DNA of 64,000 nt from Ophiodon elongatus (Eukaryota > Chordata > Actinopteri > Perciformes > Hexagrammidae), in NCBI GenBank assembly GCA_016806645.1, contig JACSYO010002062.1, positions 3,241,501 through 3,305,500 of the forward strand, written 5' to 3'. A program made the position numbers and the translations under genes. Shown piece by piece: positions 29,961 to 43,086 of the stretch. Under the pieces are notes generated by a model that had not been told where the DNA came from, made no database searches, and saw only the letters and a program-made list of their open reading frames with translations. The stretch's first letter is position 1; every line of letters starts with the position of its first letter.

Positions 29961-32900
29961 TGGCTACAATTGCTCCGAAATGTCAATTTGTGTTGGTCTT
30001 CCCAGCTTGAGCTAGTTTTGTATTTATCAGGGCTTAAAATGTTGATTTAAAGTGCGTAAACAGATGATTCATACCAGTGGAAAATATAGCAGTTTAATAC
30101 CAGTAATCAAAATTCAAATCACGTTCACAATTTTGCAATAATATGAGGCTAAACAGACAAACTGAAGACTTTTACCACCCAGCTTTAACCTGAGAGAAGA
30201 ATATTTTACTAAAATGGTTAAAATCATTATAAATCTTTACAGTTGAGAATTTATTTGGTTTTATTTACACAATAAGAGATACATGAATATCTTATCTATG
30301 ATAAGAATTTCTATATTGGCTCACATTTCACCAAAATGCCTCCCAGTAATGGCCTTTTCATCAACAAATGAGCAGGCTTGGCCTGTCATTATGCTAAAAC
30401 ACAGCACACATCACTTCTTAATTGAGCTGGCGTTAACAATAGGTGATTAATGACAGTTGTTCCCCCGCCACCACTCCAGCAATCTCAATGGTATATAAAA
30501 GAGTTACAGTAGCCCATTACTGGTGAATATGTGTGCTTGTTGCAAAGGAACAATGTTTGGGAAGTTGATCTCACACCTGGAAAAGCCACTTATACCTCCA
30601 GCCCAGATGGCTGTTGGCTATATTAGCTGATGTCAGGCTAAAACAGGTCAGATTACTGTCCTCTGAGCGATCCTTCTATAAATACAGTCCGGTTTCCTGT
30701 TTTACAAATCCACTTATGGCACAGAGAGATGTCCAAATGTTGAGTCCGGCCTACTGATGTGATGAGGAGGAAGGGTAACAACGGAGAACATTAGCATTCC
30801 AGCCAGTATGATGGAGAAGTGACATAACAGCTCAGTCCTTGCACACTATTGCCATCTAAGATTAGCTTCCCTTCTCTGCCTATGTATGTTGTTCCTCCAT
30901 GGAGGAACCAAAGACTTCACTGCTGCCATTGTGGAGACCAGCATCCTGTGCCTCACTGCAGGATTGCCCAAGACGCTTGGTAAACACAGGAAATACAAAG
31001 CCCCTAAATACATCCCTACTGTGTTTGGAGGACTGCCATGACAACACACAGTGGATCTCCTGGAGAGCCGGGGTGTTTGTTAGGTGGATACACACTGAGA
31101 TATGCCCAAGCAGTGCCCTTCTGTGCAAGGGCGCACAGCTTTAGCTTATGCACTGTCTGTCACACCACCAAAATAAGAAGCCTCTCGCTGCAGAGACACA
31201 GAATCCATGTGAGACAGGGAATCCACTCTTGGCTCGCACAGCATGTCTAATTCTGAAGGAATGTCAGGATAAAAATCTCAACTAAATGTAAATACCCTAA
31301 TCTGCTCCACGGACCTTTACACTGGAGTCTTGAGATAAGGCTTGTAAGACTGCTCTGTGTTTTTTTTGACACAGCGCATCTGCTCTGGCCTTAACGTTGC
31401 ATGGCCGAGGAGGATCTCCAGACAGTTTAAGATTACCCCCTCACTCGCCAGAAACAACTGTCAAGACTAATCTGCTCTGCAAGCGCAGGTCATCTGGACG
31501 CCAGATCCACAGAGAGCCGACATCAAAGCTGGGCCCTTTCTGTCTCTACCTCATCTTTCTTTCCATCTCTTTTTCTTTTGGCTTTAATAGCTTCAATGAC
31601 CAGAGCGGAGGGAATCCACATCCATATGCCCATCCGGCAGCGGATGTCTTCGCTATCATCGATCTCACGGAGGGAGGATATGCTTTTGGTGCAGATCGTA
31701 AAGAGCAGTGAAAGAGCTTGGGCATTGATCCAACTAAAGCACACCAAGCACTGATCAATAGAATAGATCCGCTGTGGAGCCATGGGTGTGATGGTGTCAA
31801 ACTGTACTAAATGAGCGCCGACGGCTGCTGGAGAGCAGCCTGACAGGAGCCTCTGAGGCCTGTGTCACCCAGTCTGTCATCTTTTGTCTTGTTTATTTAA
31901 TGATTATGGCATTTGTTAAGTGGCGCCATGAGGTAGCGTGACTACATAATCCTCACTGAGACCATATTGTGCAGAGTTCCCAGGGAAAGTACTTGTAATT
32001 GTTGGTTTGTACTGAGAACAACACACTACCTTAGCATAAAGAGAACCACCAACCTATACTGTTAGAAATTAGCACCTGGAAAAATAGAGCTGCTTTTAGT
32101 CACAGTTTACTTAATATGTTCGAAATGCTGCTTTTATCAATACCATATAACGAACAGTTTCTATTAATAACCCTGTCATGTAGCCACTGATTCTATGAAT
32201 TAACCTCTTTTCTGTGAACTGTGGAGATAGCCAAGGCCTATCATTGCCAACTGAGCATATGCTTAACTAAAGTAAGATAGAGTTTCAACAGTGCTTTGAT
32301 GTCAAAACGTGACCTCATCAGTATACGGGTAAAAGCACACTCATATCTATTTTGCAAAAGAATCATCTTGTGATTTGTGTGAACCTCATCTGTTTCTATT
32401 TTAATGTAAGACATGTGACAAAGAGAGAAAAAAGGGCGGGTCTCAGTTGCAGTCTGTTTCTGAGATCTCGAAATCCTCCGTCCTTCATGTGCAAATCCCT
32501 CAACAAACTGGCCTAGAGTGTCACCCTGGGTTGTCCAGTTCAAAGGAACTCCGGGGTCAAACCTGCCAGGTCATCCTCCCTCAAAGTGACAGAGTTTACC
32601 CCCAAACTAGCCCCCTTCTCTCTAAAAACACATGTGCCCCCAGATACACTGTCATCCTTCCTTACACTACAGGCCTGTGGTGATTTACTGCCTCGGTACA
32701 CACCACATATAAACATATCATCCACATGCCATCATCAAGGCCTCTGGGGGCTTTCACAGAGCTGTGGTCCAAATTTTGAAGATTTATCCACTTCTCTGCT
32801 GGCTGTTAACATGATGAAATGCAAGCCGTGGCCAGCTTGATTTCTTCAGAAGTCCCTTCATCTTTGCCACTGGAGCAAAATACTAATCTCGGTTTATCTT

Positions 32901-35689
32901 GGAGCACATTCACTGTCAGGTGTTAATGTTTATCTGAAGAGCCATAAAGGGAAGTTCAGTTGCCACCCTTTTAACATATTTATGCCAGGAAGCTGTGGTG
33001 CTAACAGCCAGCAGCAGATAAAGGAAGGCTTGCCATATGTTGCCTTTAGGAACCACTGTGAAAACACACTGTCCACCCTGTCAAAATCAACATCATTAAC
33101 GAAAAGAATAGTATGTTGCATTGCCCTTGACGGATAAATCTTATCTTTTTAGTTTTTATTGCAACACCAACCAATTAAAGACAACACAACGGGTTGCATT
33201 TTGATTGTTTAACCCAGATACCCCTCACATACATCCTTTCTTAATACCTCTTACACCTACTCACAACCAGATCCATTTCTTGTCTGTAAGACTTCCCCTT
33301 CAACTTTCCCTAATATCCCAGTACAAAGGGTTAAGGCCTGCCCTCCCCCATCAGTTGCTTTTGTGTCATGTTTCAAAGACCCATTCATCAGTATAACATA
33401 CACAAATGAAAATACCATGTATCATTTCAAACGTTTTCCCTCTTGAGCTTCAAATTATCAAGTTTCATAGACATAGATCTCTAAACATTTTGGTGGAAAA
33501 TGCCCCTCGCTGATAAGGACTTGGTTTGCATGCTTGCCAATATTAATTTATATGTGTCGAAGCATGCCTTATAAGCTATGCATGCTTTTATACTAATTAT
33601 GATCAACTAAACTGGTCCTGGTTAGTCTCACAGTGACAGCTGTTTGAACCTGTCTGTCTTCATTGTGATTCCTATGGGTACAGAGAATGATACTGCATTG
33701 AGGATCAGTCTGTTTGCCGCATGACCCCTGACCCCTGTGCAGAGATAAGACCTCAGGGTGTCCCGCAATGTGCTGCTGGAGCCGGCTGAAATTACATTTG
33801 CCTGCGCTACAGTTTTGTGTTTGTTTGCTTTTTTTTTGCCTTGACACGTTAAAACAACAAAAAAACAACAGCTGTGAAACAGAGACTAAGATAACAAAAC
33901 AGGACAGGATAGAAAGAAGATATACTGTACTTTAATTCAAGTCAGGGTGTGTTAAGGAAAGAGCCTTATTATCTTCCACAATTTCTCACTGTTGGATCCT
34001 TTCCACAGCACCTGCGAGCTGGGACCTGTCTTAGATGGGGGAGCGCAATCCAACCACTAACTATACCTGGGAGACAAAGGCAAAAAAAAACATACGGCAA
34101 ACTACTGACCCCAAGGAAATGCTGCAGTTTGCCCCATAACAAGCTACGTCCCCCAGCTGAATACAATTTAATTGGACGGCTTACCATGCTTTGGAAAAAA
34201 AAAGTGTGCATGTGATTTTTTTTCATCATTTCCACACTGATTATATATTTTTTTCCTACATCACAATGAAGCAATTAAAGACGCTGTTTAAAAAAAAGAA
34301 AAAAACCCATGGAAGTGAAAGAGGAGGGAAAGGAGCCATAAAACTGTGAGCCTGCCAAACTGTTTCGGGCTCATAAAATTAATAGAATATTGACCCTTTC
34401 AGACATGCCAGCTGAGCCCGTCTTTTAACTAGAGCACACGCAATAGAAATAGACAAGTAGGAGTCTTTGCGGAAAGTCTGAAACCCTTTTTATAGGTGTT
34501 AGGCTAGAGTCCATTAGGCTTGGATCGGAGGGAAGCCCCAGCTTTAAAGTGGTCATTGTGAACACACTCCCAACAGGTTTATGACATCTTATAGAGGAGT
34601 GCAGTCACACATGAAGGGCAGACAAATATTTTGGGGTGATAAGTAGAGATAGCTAGAAAAGAAAGATAGAACGCTCACGTAGCTTTATGGGTGAAGAAAA
34701 TAAATACATGCTTTCGACTGAAACAAATGCTGAAGATTCTGATGTTCAGCTTTTAGGAGGCAAAGGGAAGTCAAAATGCTGATTGGTGGGGGATTTGTTA
34801 GAGGCCATATGGGAGCAGCAAGTAGGGTGCTGCAGCAGGAGGGAGGTACCTGTTGGGTTCCATGTTCTCCTGTCACTCTGATCTTATCAGGGGGCCCGAC
34901 CAAGAGGAGGACCAGCTGTCACTCGCCACGCTCTTTTGATGTCCCCCTTCTGAACTCACACCACTTCAGAGTCGAGGTTTGTTTTTGTTCATAATGAGGA
35001 CTGGTGGCTTTGTTGGTGAGCCAGTTGACAAGGGCCACTGTAGAAAAAAAAAATCAAGATAAAGCAAGATAGTTACAGCTCTCAGAGGATATGTGGGGCT
35101 TGGGCATTTCAATTGAATAGTTTAGAGCCCGAGGCTTGACAAAAGAGAGGCAGTCCTCTGAGCTGACACAGGACATCCTGCTCATAAAACAGCCAGGACG
35201 TCCTTAGAGAGACACTGGGACTGATAAAAAGGGGAAACACCATGTATTCATCTGAAACTTCCTCACAAATGCACTTGCCACTGTTCCTCGTGAGCTCATG
35301 TCCTCCTTTGAAAATTGCACACTCTGGGTAGAATCCCAGTGAGCTTCAGGGAGATTGCAGAGTAATTATTTTTGCCTACCCAAGCACGAAAGCTTGCTGT
35401 AAGAGACAGCTAGACTGTTTTCATAAAGTTTGAGGCTAAAGTAGCACCAACATGTTTCAGCCAAATAAGAGTAAATTCACACATTTTGAGGATTACCGGA
35501 TTGCTACTGTTATTTTTTCCAGATCCCACTCATTTGTATAATCTCGTGGCTCAACTGTTTTAAGTTGTGAGAGCATGTGTGGCTACTGTTTTCTGCTCTC
35601 CCTGCTGTCTTGTTGGTGAGCACTCATATAAACAACACAATGTACACGATGCTTTAGAGAGGCAATATCTGTCTGTCTGATGGTTGGTC
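29961..35689. other. intergenic sequence between lrrfip2 and dact2
   Basis: No gene is recognised. Two blocks of more complex sequence stand out. One is 30400-30700, with ggtgattaatgac and aacaatg sites typical of developmental enhancers. The other is 31390-31950, GC-richer with no repeat content. Both are only candidate conserved non-coding elements. Confidence 0.4.
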
Positions 35690-36140
35690 AGTTCGGTTCT
35701 AAAATATCTCAGCCTATTGGACAAATTAAGATGGTGTTTTGAACGGACAGCCCCGGTCCCCAGAGGATAAATCCTATCACTTAGGGGATCCATTGACATT
35801 GATCCTTTGATCCACATCAACAACTATTGACTGGATTGTCACAGAATTTGTACAAACATTCATTTCCCCTTCAGGATGGATTGTAATGACTGTAATAACA
35901 TTGGTGATCCCCTGGAGATCAAAATTCAAACTTGGTTAATACTTTGGTTTAGAACCAAATACCTGCGAAATTACTCCCATCAGCCCCAGCTATGTTGTAC
36001 TGCTGTCAAGCCAATGTTAGCATGGTAATACCTAAAATGGTGAACATAGCAAACATTATAAACTACTAAACATCATAATTTTAGTGTCATTGTGAGCATG
36101 TCAGTATGCTAATGTTAGCATTTAGCTCAATTATACCTAG
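35690..36140 (+). repeat. dispersed repeat family A, copy 2
   Basis: The sequence has tgtcacagaatttgtacaaa, a ggtgatcccctggagatc segment and a tail with several gctaatgttagcattt words. It is the reverse-orientation counterpart of the copy at 29698-29960. Confidence 0.7.
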
Positions 36141-37559
36141 CCATATTAAATTATGTGGTGTTCAGAATAGGCAAGGACTTCAAAAATCAAGTTGCATCAT
36201 TTATAATATGACGTACAATATGTTGTTGTTAAACATGGAATGTGGCTTAAAATGGAAAACACTTTCTTGTATTGGTAACACAGGTTATATGTTACAGTGC
36301 ACTGTAGTCCAATTATCTGTCCCCAGATATTAGTTCGTTAACGTCAAAGAAAGTAACTGATGGTGGCCTCAGAAGCTAGAGCCCAAAGACTCCTTCACTT
36401 GCATGCGCAGGGATTTCGCTCTGCCTCAGACAATTGCTTGGCAGGAGCGAACAAACTCACAATGCCCTGTGTCGCTGTGAGTGCGTGCTACCCATACACT
36501 GCGAACTTTTGAACCACCTCTTGACCACAGCTTGAAGAGGGTTGAGACAATGGTTAGTAAACACTGTGGAGTGAATGAAGGGATTAGGCATTAAATGACA
36601 GGATGTGCTTAAAGAGGGGCAGGTGGTGGTTGAGGAAGGGCCAGCTAAGCCTCGCAGGAGTGGAACATCGTGCGTCTCGCTGTGTCTTTTCCTCCATTTT
36701 GCTCATCTTCATGCTCTGTCTCTATTGCTCTCAATCTTTCACACTTGTCCTCCGGTAGATCATCTCTTCCTGCTCATTTCCTTCCCTTTCCATCTCATCT
36801 CACCGTTCTTTATCTCTATTGTCCTCTTCTGTACAACCAGAGAAGCCTGCTCTTTAACTCAGGCCTCAGACAATTGACATTCATGAGTTTGGACATTCCG
36901 GTCCAGCCCCATTCATATGTACAGTAAGCAAAGGGACAAAAGCCACCTCGGCCACTATAGAGCCCATCCCCCGTGCAAAGGGTTGCAGTGGACCTGGGTA
37001 AATCTTAGTTGTTTCACTATGGACTAAGGTAATATATTGTTAGTGTAATTCAATACACTTTGCCATGTAGTTGACAGTCCACAAAAATAGTGCTGTGTAC
37101 AGCCTCATGTGCCGACGACTGAATCTGTCTGTAACTTAATATGTCTTCTTGAGTAGATCTGATTTGGTGCTGATATTTAACATGTCAAACTAAAGATAAT
37201 CCTTCTTGCTTCAGAGGAACCCAGGAAAAGCAGGACCTCCTCTGCATATGTTTACAGGGGTGCATTGTGGGTAGGAGTGGAAAGCTCCTCTTATCGGGGT
37301 GGTAATGAGTTTCTGAGCTCCCACTTGTCAACATAGTAAATCCACATCTTACATCCGGGGCCCGACAGCACCATCTCTCCAGTTTTCACATCAAGGAAGC
37401 AACACAGCCTCAAGAACAACCAGTGGAAAATATTTATGACAAGAGGGTAAAGTTACACGGACAAGAAACTCTAAGACAACATCAAGAAAAGCAGTGTTAC
37501 TCTCAAAGTAAATAGAAACTTAAATTACCGCCTCACGGCTGTCAGGTCACCAGCCGGTG
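36141..37559. other. intergenic sequence
   Basis: No gene is recognised. The word gcctcagacaattg occurs at 36423-36436 and again at 36863-36876. A CT-rich stretch covers 36690-36840. Confidence 0.4.
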
Positions 37560-38005
37560 AAGTTACAATGTACATCCATGTCTGTACAAAATGTCATCAC
37601 CTCATAATTTTATCCTATTAAACACTTGAGTGAAATTGGCATAATTAGCTCATTCATTTGTGAGTAATGACCAAAGTATGTTTTGTTACACTGACCTTTG
37701 ACTGCCAGCTTATAATCAGTTCATCTTTGACTCGCGATTGGACGTTTGTGCAACATTTGAAGAAATTCACCCAAGGCGTTCCCAAGATATCAGTTTCACG
37801 AGAATGAGACGGACGTGAGATAGCAGTGACCTTGACCATTGACCTCCGAAATTGAATCATCTCATAATTGACTCCAAGTGGACATTTGTGCACAATTTGA
37901 AGAAATTTGCTCCAGGTGTTCCTAAGATATTGTGTTCACCAGGGTGGACTGGACGGACAAGCTGAAAACATAATGCCACGGCTGTCACTGGTGCAGAGGC
38001 ATAAA
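37560..38005 (+). repeat. dimeric dispersed repeat (family B)
   Basis: Two related monomers of roughly 130 bases follow each other. Each has a gaccttt/gaccttg head, then a sixteen-base acatttgaagaaatt-type core, then gttcc(c/t)aagatat. The end gctgaaaacataatgccacg is a familiar tail of a repeat that is very common in spiny-rayed fish. Confidence 0.7.
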
Positions 38006-40849
38006 TTCAGAGTATCACACGCTTCTGAAGGCCGATCACGATAAAGAGAGAAACTCTGGCAGCTTGATGGGGTATTATGTGTTTTGAGCATGGAGACAGG
38101 CTGAGAAGGGCTGGTGCGTGTTGGGTTTTGGGATTACCTCATGCACACGCAAGAGGAGAGCCCCTCCTCCAACTGTGTACCAAGCCAAAGTTTAATTAAC
38201 GCCTGTCTGCGGCACACACATTGTTATTTCAACTCCCTTTTCTGCTCTCTCTTTCGTTTGTTTGCAATGTTTTTCTTGTTTTACGGATGTCACATTGTCA
38301 CAGAGTCGTTAAATCTACTACTGGATTTGTCATCAGGATACATTTTGGATAATTCCTTTTCCAGATTACTTTATATTTGGAGAGGTGAATGAAATATTTG
38401 TCCATCAAAGAAGATGCGTGTCACTAGAGGAAAAGAGGAGCACAGTGACCTGAGGTGTAATAAGATCAATGTCCAAAGTGGCTCAGAGGCATGCATTTGC
38501 TGCATTAGATCACTGTTTACCTGTCACGGTACTCCACCTATTTATATCTCACTGGACATTTACGAGCATGTATTGCTGCAGGCCGCTTTAGAGGGAACGT
38601 GTGAGGAGGTTATTTTTACTTTGCTGGTTAAACCATGCACTCTCAGAACTTTTATTGCCTAGATACACCACATTTCAGTTTTTCTCTCAAGACTATGGTG
38701 TAAAATGGCTATAAAAGTTCAATAAAAATAAAAATAAAATCCAACTGTATTCATGGATCTATAGCCAGGTGAAAAAGTCAACATGGCTCAGTCTTTGTTA
38801 CGGTTGAAAGACCTCAGTTAAGATCTTTTATCAGCAGGTGTGGTGTCAGCTGAAAATCTATGATCTTGATTAGATGCGACTGTTTGCTCATGTGTTCTCC
38901 TGTATATGATGTCAAAGTCAGAGCACTTCTGTGTAATGAGATCCCATGCGACATCTGTAGTCCTTTAGTATGACTTGAAAGCCATCCATAGGGAGTGTGT
39001 TCAGTTACACTCAACTTTATACCCTCTAAAATATCATGACCAATTCTTTTTGCAGGTGTGCACTTGTACACCTGCTGTGCAGCTCGCTGCTTCCAATTCC
39101 ACCCCCAGAGGTTTCATTCCCCAGCCGAATTAGCTTTATTCATCATCCAATTATATTTTGTAGTTCAGGCACTGCTTCTGGAAAAAAAAACCAAAAAAAC
39201 CTCCAATGTATTTATTTTGCAAAAAAACTAACTTTAGCCGGGGCCTAGCAGTGGACAGGTGGACTCACCTTCTTACGACAGACTCAAACAATTAGTCTAA
39301 AGAAAGTAAATGCCAGACACGTCGAACACAAAAAGAAACAAGCCCAGAGACAGTGAGGGCACAAACAGGCCCCTGACCTCTCTTTTGTGGGGAGATGTGC
39401 CCTCAGAGATGAGCCAGCTCTACAGCTGGAAAGGTCAGCAAGCACACAAGGTCAAGCCGACACGGTCCCGCCGTACCGAACATCAAAGACAAGTCCAGCG
39501 CATGTCATGCTCCTTCTGAGCCGGGTTGAAAACAGCAGCACTAATCCCACCGACAGCTCGCTGTCGCTCTTTCGGTGAGGACATAGGTCAGCTGGATGTA
39601 CAAAATCCTAATGAGTTGATTCAATTGTAGCAACTCTCTAAACTAAAAATGCTCTCTTTGATGTGGGGCCTCTGTGCCCTTTAGACCTGTCTTGTGTTTG
39701 ATGAATAGAGAAAAAAAATGCTGCTGAATTAACACATGCCCTTTAGTGAGCACTTATTTCTCCTTCGATGGCAAACTGAACATTTCTAGTGAAAGGAGTG
39801 AATGAATAAATTAAGGATCCATGGGTCTTACAAATGATGGTCTTCCCTGTGATTAGATCTGCAGGGGAGCAAAAGTTCAAAGTGACATTTGATAAAATGT
39901 TGAAAATGTTTGTCGGCCCTATAAGCTTCTTAGTTGGGAACTTTAAGGTCAGAGTGGCTTTCTGATGGGAGAACACTTCATTATGTATGACCGCGGGGGA
40001 GAGAGTGCTGATTTGTGGAAGGCCAGTCACTCCACTGAGTGCCCTTTTGCTCACCTCGTCTTTGAAGGAAATTTAATGGAAAGATACCAAGGCAGATTTG
40101 GGAATTGAGATTATTGGGTAACTCTGTGCAGCTGCCCAGTGTTTAATCTCCTCATGACAGCTCAGAAATGAGGAGCCTCTTATCATCGGTCATTCCTTCT
40201 AAATCCCAATGCACCCCTTGCCATACACACCAACTGTTTTAAAACCTCTGGTCTCTCCTCACAAACCTGAGCTTCTGCTGCCATCATCTTAATGTCTGTT
40301 TGTGAAACTGCAGGAGTGTGACTGTGTGTTTTAGTGCTTCAGTGCAAGTGTGTTTACTTACATTTAAATGACTGAGACTGATAAGTTTCGCCCTCTGATT
40401 AAACAGGACGGTTGGGGGGTGATTGTTGAAGACGCAACTTATTAAGCCAACAGCTGGACAGGAAACCAGATAAGGAGCCGTTAGCGCTATCTGTGCTAAA
40501 TTGGTCTGCCTCAGTGGGACGTTTGTAAGGATTAAGTGGAGATTTTTTTTCAAACTTGTCTGATAAATCGTCACCAGAAGAAGGGAGAAGTTAGCAGATG
40601 AAATTTTGCAAACATTGCACACTCACGGAGGAAGAAAAGTAGGGTGCTAATAATACCAAAGCTAGTGCTTACCTCAGTAGGGTAAGGGACAATAAACTGT
40701 CTAAAAAAAAAAAAAAAGTGAAGAATTCATAAACACTCAAGCTATACCAATATGTATGAAATACGTTTATCCTAATAAGAAAATATGGATGGTTTTAACC
40801 AATTGGCAAAATAAAAAACAAAAACAGGAAATAAACAATTATTTGCAAT
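38006..40849. other. intergenic sequence downstream of dact2
   Basis: No gene is recognised. At 40691-40712 an AATAAA is followed within a few bases by 15 A residues on the plus strand, the look of a retroposed 3' end, but the upstream sequence matches nothing I know. Confidence 0.4.
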
Positions 40850-40870
40850 AGGATGTGTAAAAAGATTGGT

Positions 40871-40876
40871 TTTATT
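40871..40876 (-). terminator. dact2: probable dact2 polyadenylation signal
   Basis: AATAAA on the coding strand, about 325 bases beyond the dact2 stop codon. It implies a 3' UTR of about 350 bases (roughly 40850-41200). Confidence 0.5.
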
Positions 40877-41200
40877 TCTTAGGTACATACAATTATGACA
40901 GAAATGTCCATGAAATTGTCAAATGCAGCCACATGATATGACAAACCCTAATTACAACATAAATATTTACAAATTAAGTGAAATTGTGTTATACTTGCTT
41001 TTATACAGTGCAGTATTGTGTACCATTTCATGTTCAATAATTGTAAATTCTTTTCACAAAATAATCAGTGAACAGTCCAGTTTAATTGCTGCTTCTCAGT
41101 GATGATTAAGGGTGTTGAGGTCAAAGACCAGGTTTTCCAAACAGTTTCAAAAGCATTTCCCACAGCCCAACAATTCTAACCCTGCCCAGGGGGAACTTTG

Positions 41201-43086
41201 CTACACCAGGGTCATGACCTTCAGGGAGGCCGGCTGGAACCGACGAATCTTCTTCTTCAGGGCTCGGGAAGCTTTGATGCGGCAGGCTGATGGCTCGGGG
41301 CGTGGGAGCTGCTGGAGGGGCTCGAGCTGCTGGAGCTGCTGGAGGGGCTGGAGCTGCTGGAGGGGCTGTCCAGCTGCGGTGGGCCCCAGAGCAGCCTCAG
41401 CCCACACCAGACCTCTCTCCTCCTGGCCGTCCACCTGGTCCTCCTCGTCCAGGGACAGGCTGCTGTCAGAGTCCGAGAAGGACTGAACGCTCTGGCTGGA
41501 CTCGCTATCTCCAAAGCGATTGGTGGTGTTATCACTCATCTCCCCCTCGCTACTTTCAGCAATGGTGGAGTGAAACAGTGAGGCACATTCGGCCGAGTAC
41601 TCGGACTCGCACCTGGGTGGGTAGTGGCTGGAGATGTTGAAGGCTGCTGGAGGGTATCTGGCATTAAGATTGTGGAGGAAAGGGTTAGAGGACTGGAAGG
41701 AGCGCGGAGGTCCTATCCACTGGCCTGACTTGGCACTCATACTGCGGACCATCTGCATGCTCCCTGGTGCCTGAACATGACGCTGAACACATGAGGCCTG
41801 GAACATCTCCACATCGGACGGCCATTTGGCAACCCCCTGCCTCCTCTTCCTCGGCTCTACCGGGTGCTCGTAGCCAAGGCACTGTAGTCGGCGGCTTTTG
41901 CTGGACTTCGCGACCGCAGGGATGGGATGTGGCTTAGGATGGACCTTGTGGGTGTACATGAATCCTGGGCTACAGTGGCTGGAGTCGGAGCCTGAGCCCT
42001 GTCTGCGCTCCTCTGTGTGACAGGTGGTCAATTTCTGGGTCGTTTTTCCTTTCCCTGATCTTCTCTGTTCGCCCTTGGTTCCACCACTGGCCTCTCTGGT
42101 CCTTTCGCCCGAGGAGTAGCCTTGTTGCTGCCTCATTGCTCGCGGCTTCTCACTGCTTTTTCTTCTCAGCTTCACGGCTTTGGTTTTACGGTCTGCCTGT
42201 CTCACCTTGACCCTCTGAGATCCAGCAGGGACAAATTTGGCATGGACAAACTCAGGGGAAGTTGTGTGACCGGCGTGAACCTCAAAGCTTTGACTCTCCT
42301 CTGTGCTGGAGCTGTGGGCCATCACCGATCTTTGCCTATGGCCCTTCCTCTCTTGGGGCACGGACTCTGGATGGCCTCTCGCTACACAAGCATGTTCTCC
42401 TTGTGGTTTATCATTCTTCCTCAGAGATAAAGTGGTGACCTCATCTGCGCTGTAATCCCTCACGGCAGCAGGATAGGAGTATCGGTAGGAAACCTCCGGG
42501 GCTCTCACTGATTGATTGTGCTTTGCCTTATCAGCTAACTCTTGGCTGGAGAATGTCGTGCAGTGTCTCTTCTGCTTGTTATCTACTGGGGCGATGCCTG
42601 CGGTCGGGGCTGGAAGAGGCTGCAGCATGGACAAGTCTTTCTGAGACACTTCAGGAAACACAGTTAAAACTTCAGTGGGCCTCCTGTGATAGTCACCACG
42701 TGTCTGCAGAGTCTCTGTGGCCGCTTCACTCTGGATTTTGCTCAAGCTGCGCAGGAGGAGCTTGTCAATGTAACCCGGGGTCTTGGTCTCATAACCCATT
42801 TGTGCCCTTTGGAGGGTGTCAGAACCGCCCACTGCAAGGAGTCCTTGCCCCTCTCGAAGTCCAGGTATGGATGGGTCGCCCCCGTGGGAGAAGATTGGGC
42901 TCTGGAGAGCGACAGCGTGCAGGGGGCTCGGGTAGCGGTACACTTCTGTCCCACTGCGGGACACCAGGTTGCTGTGGAACTTGGGGTCCACAGTGGAGGT
43001 CTTCAGGTTTGAGCACATTGAGGGTTTCTTTGCATCCACAGATTTGTAGTAGCTCGGTCCTTGAGCCATCATCTTATCAAGATCAC
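41201..43086 (-). CDS. dact2: dact2 last coding exon
   Basis: The acceptor is tgctcatcag and the stop TAG is at 41201-41203. The exon is 1886 bases, most of the protein (residues 230-857). It begins by completing the Gly of STG-DLDKMM. It carries the YPSPLHAVALQSP motif, several Ser/Arg/Lys-rich stretches, the acidic block and the PDZ-binding C-terminus. Confidence 0.95.

Noticed and set aside
31390..31800. Possible small gene on either strand
   Set aside because: The open frames are short and show no family match. Kept only as possible regulatory DNA.
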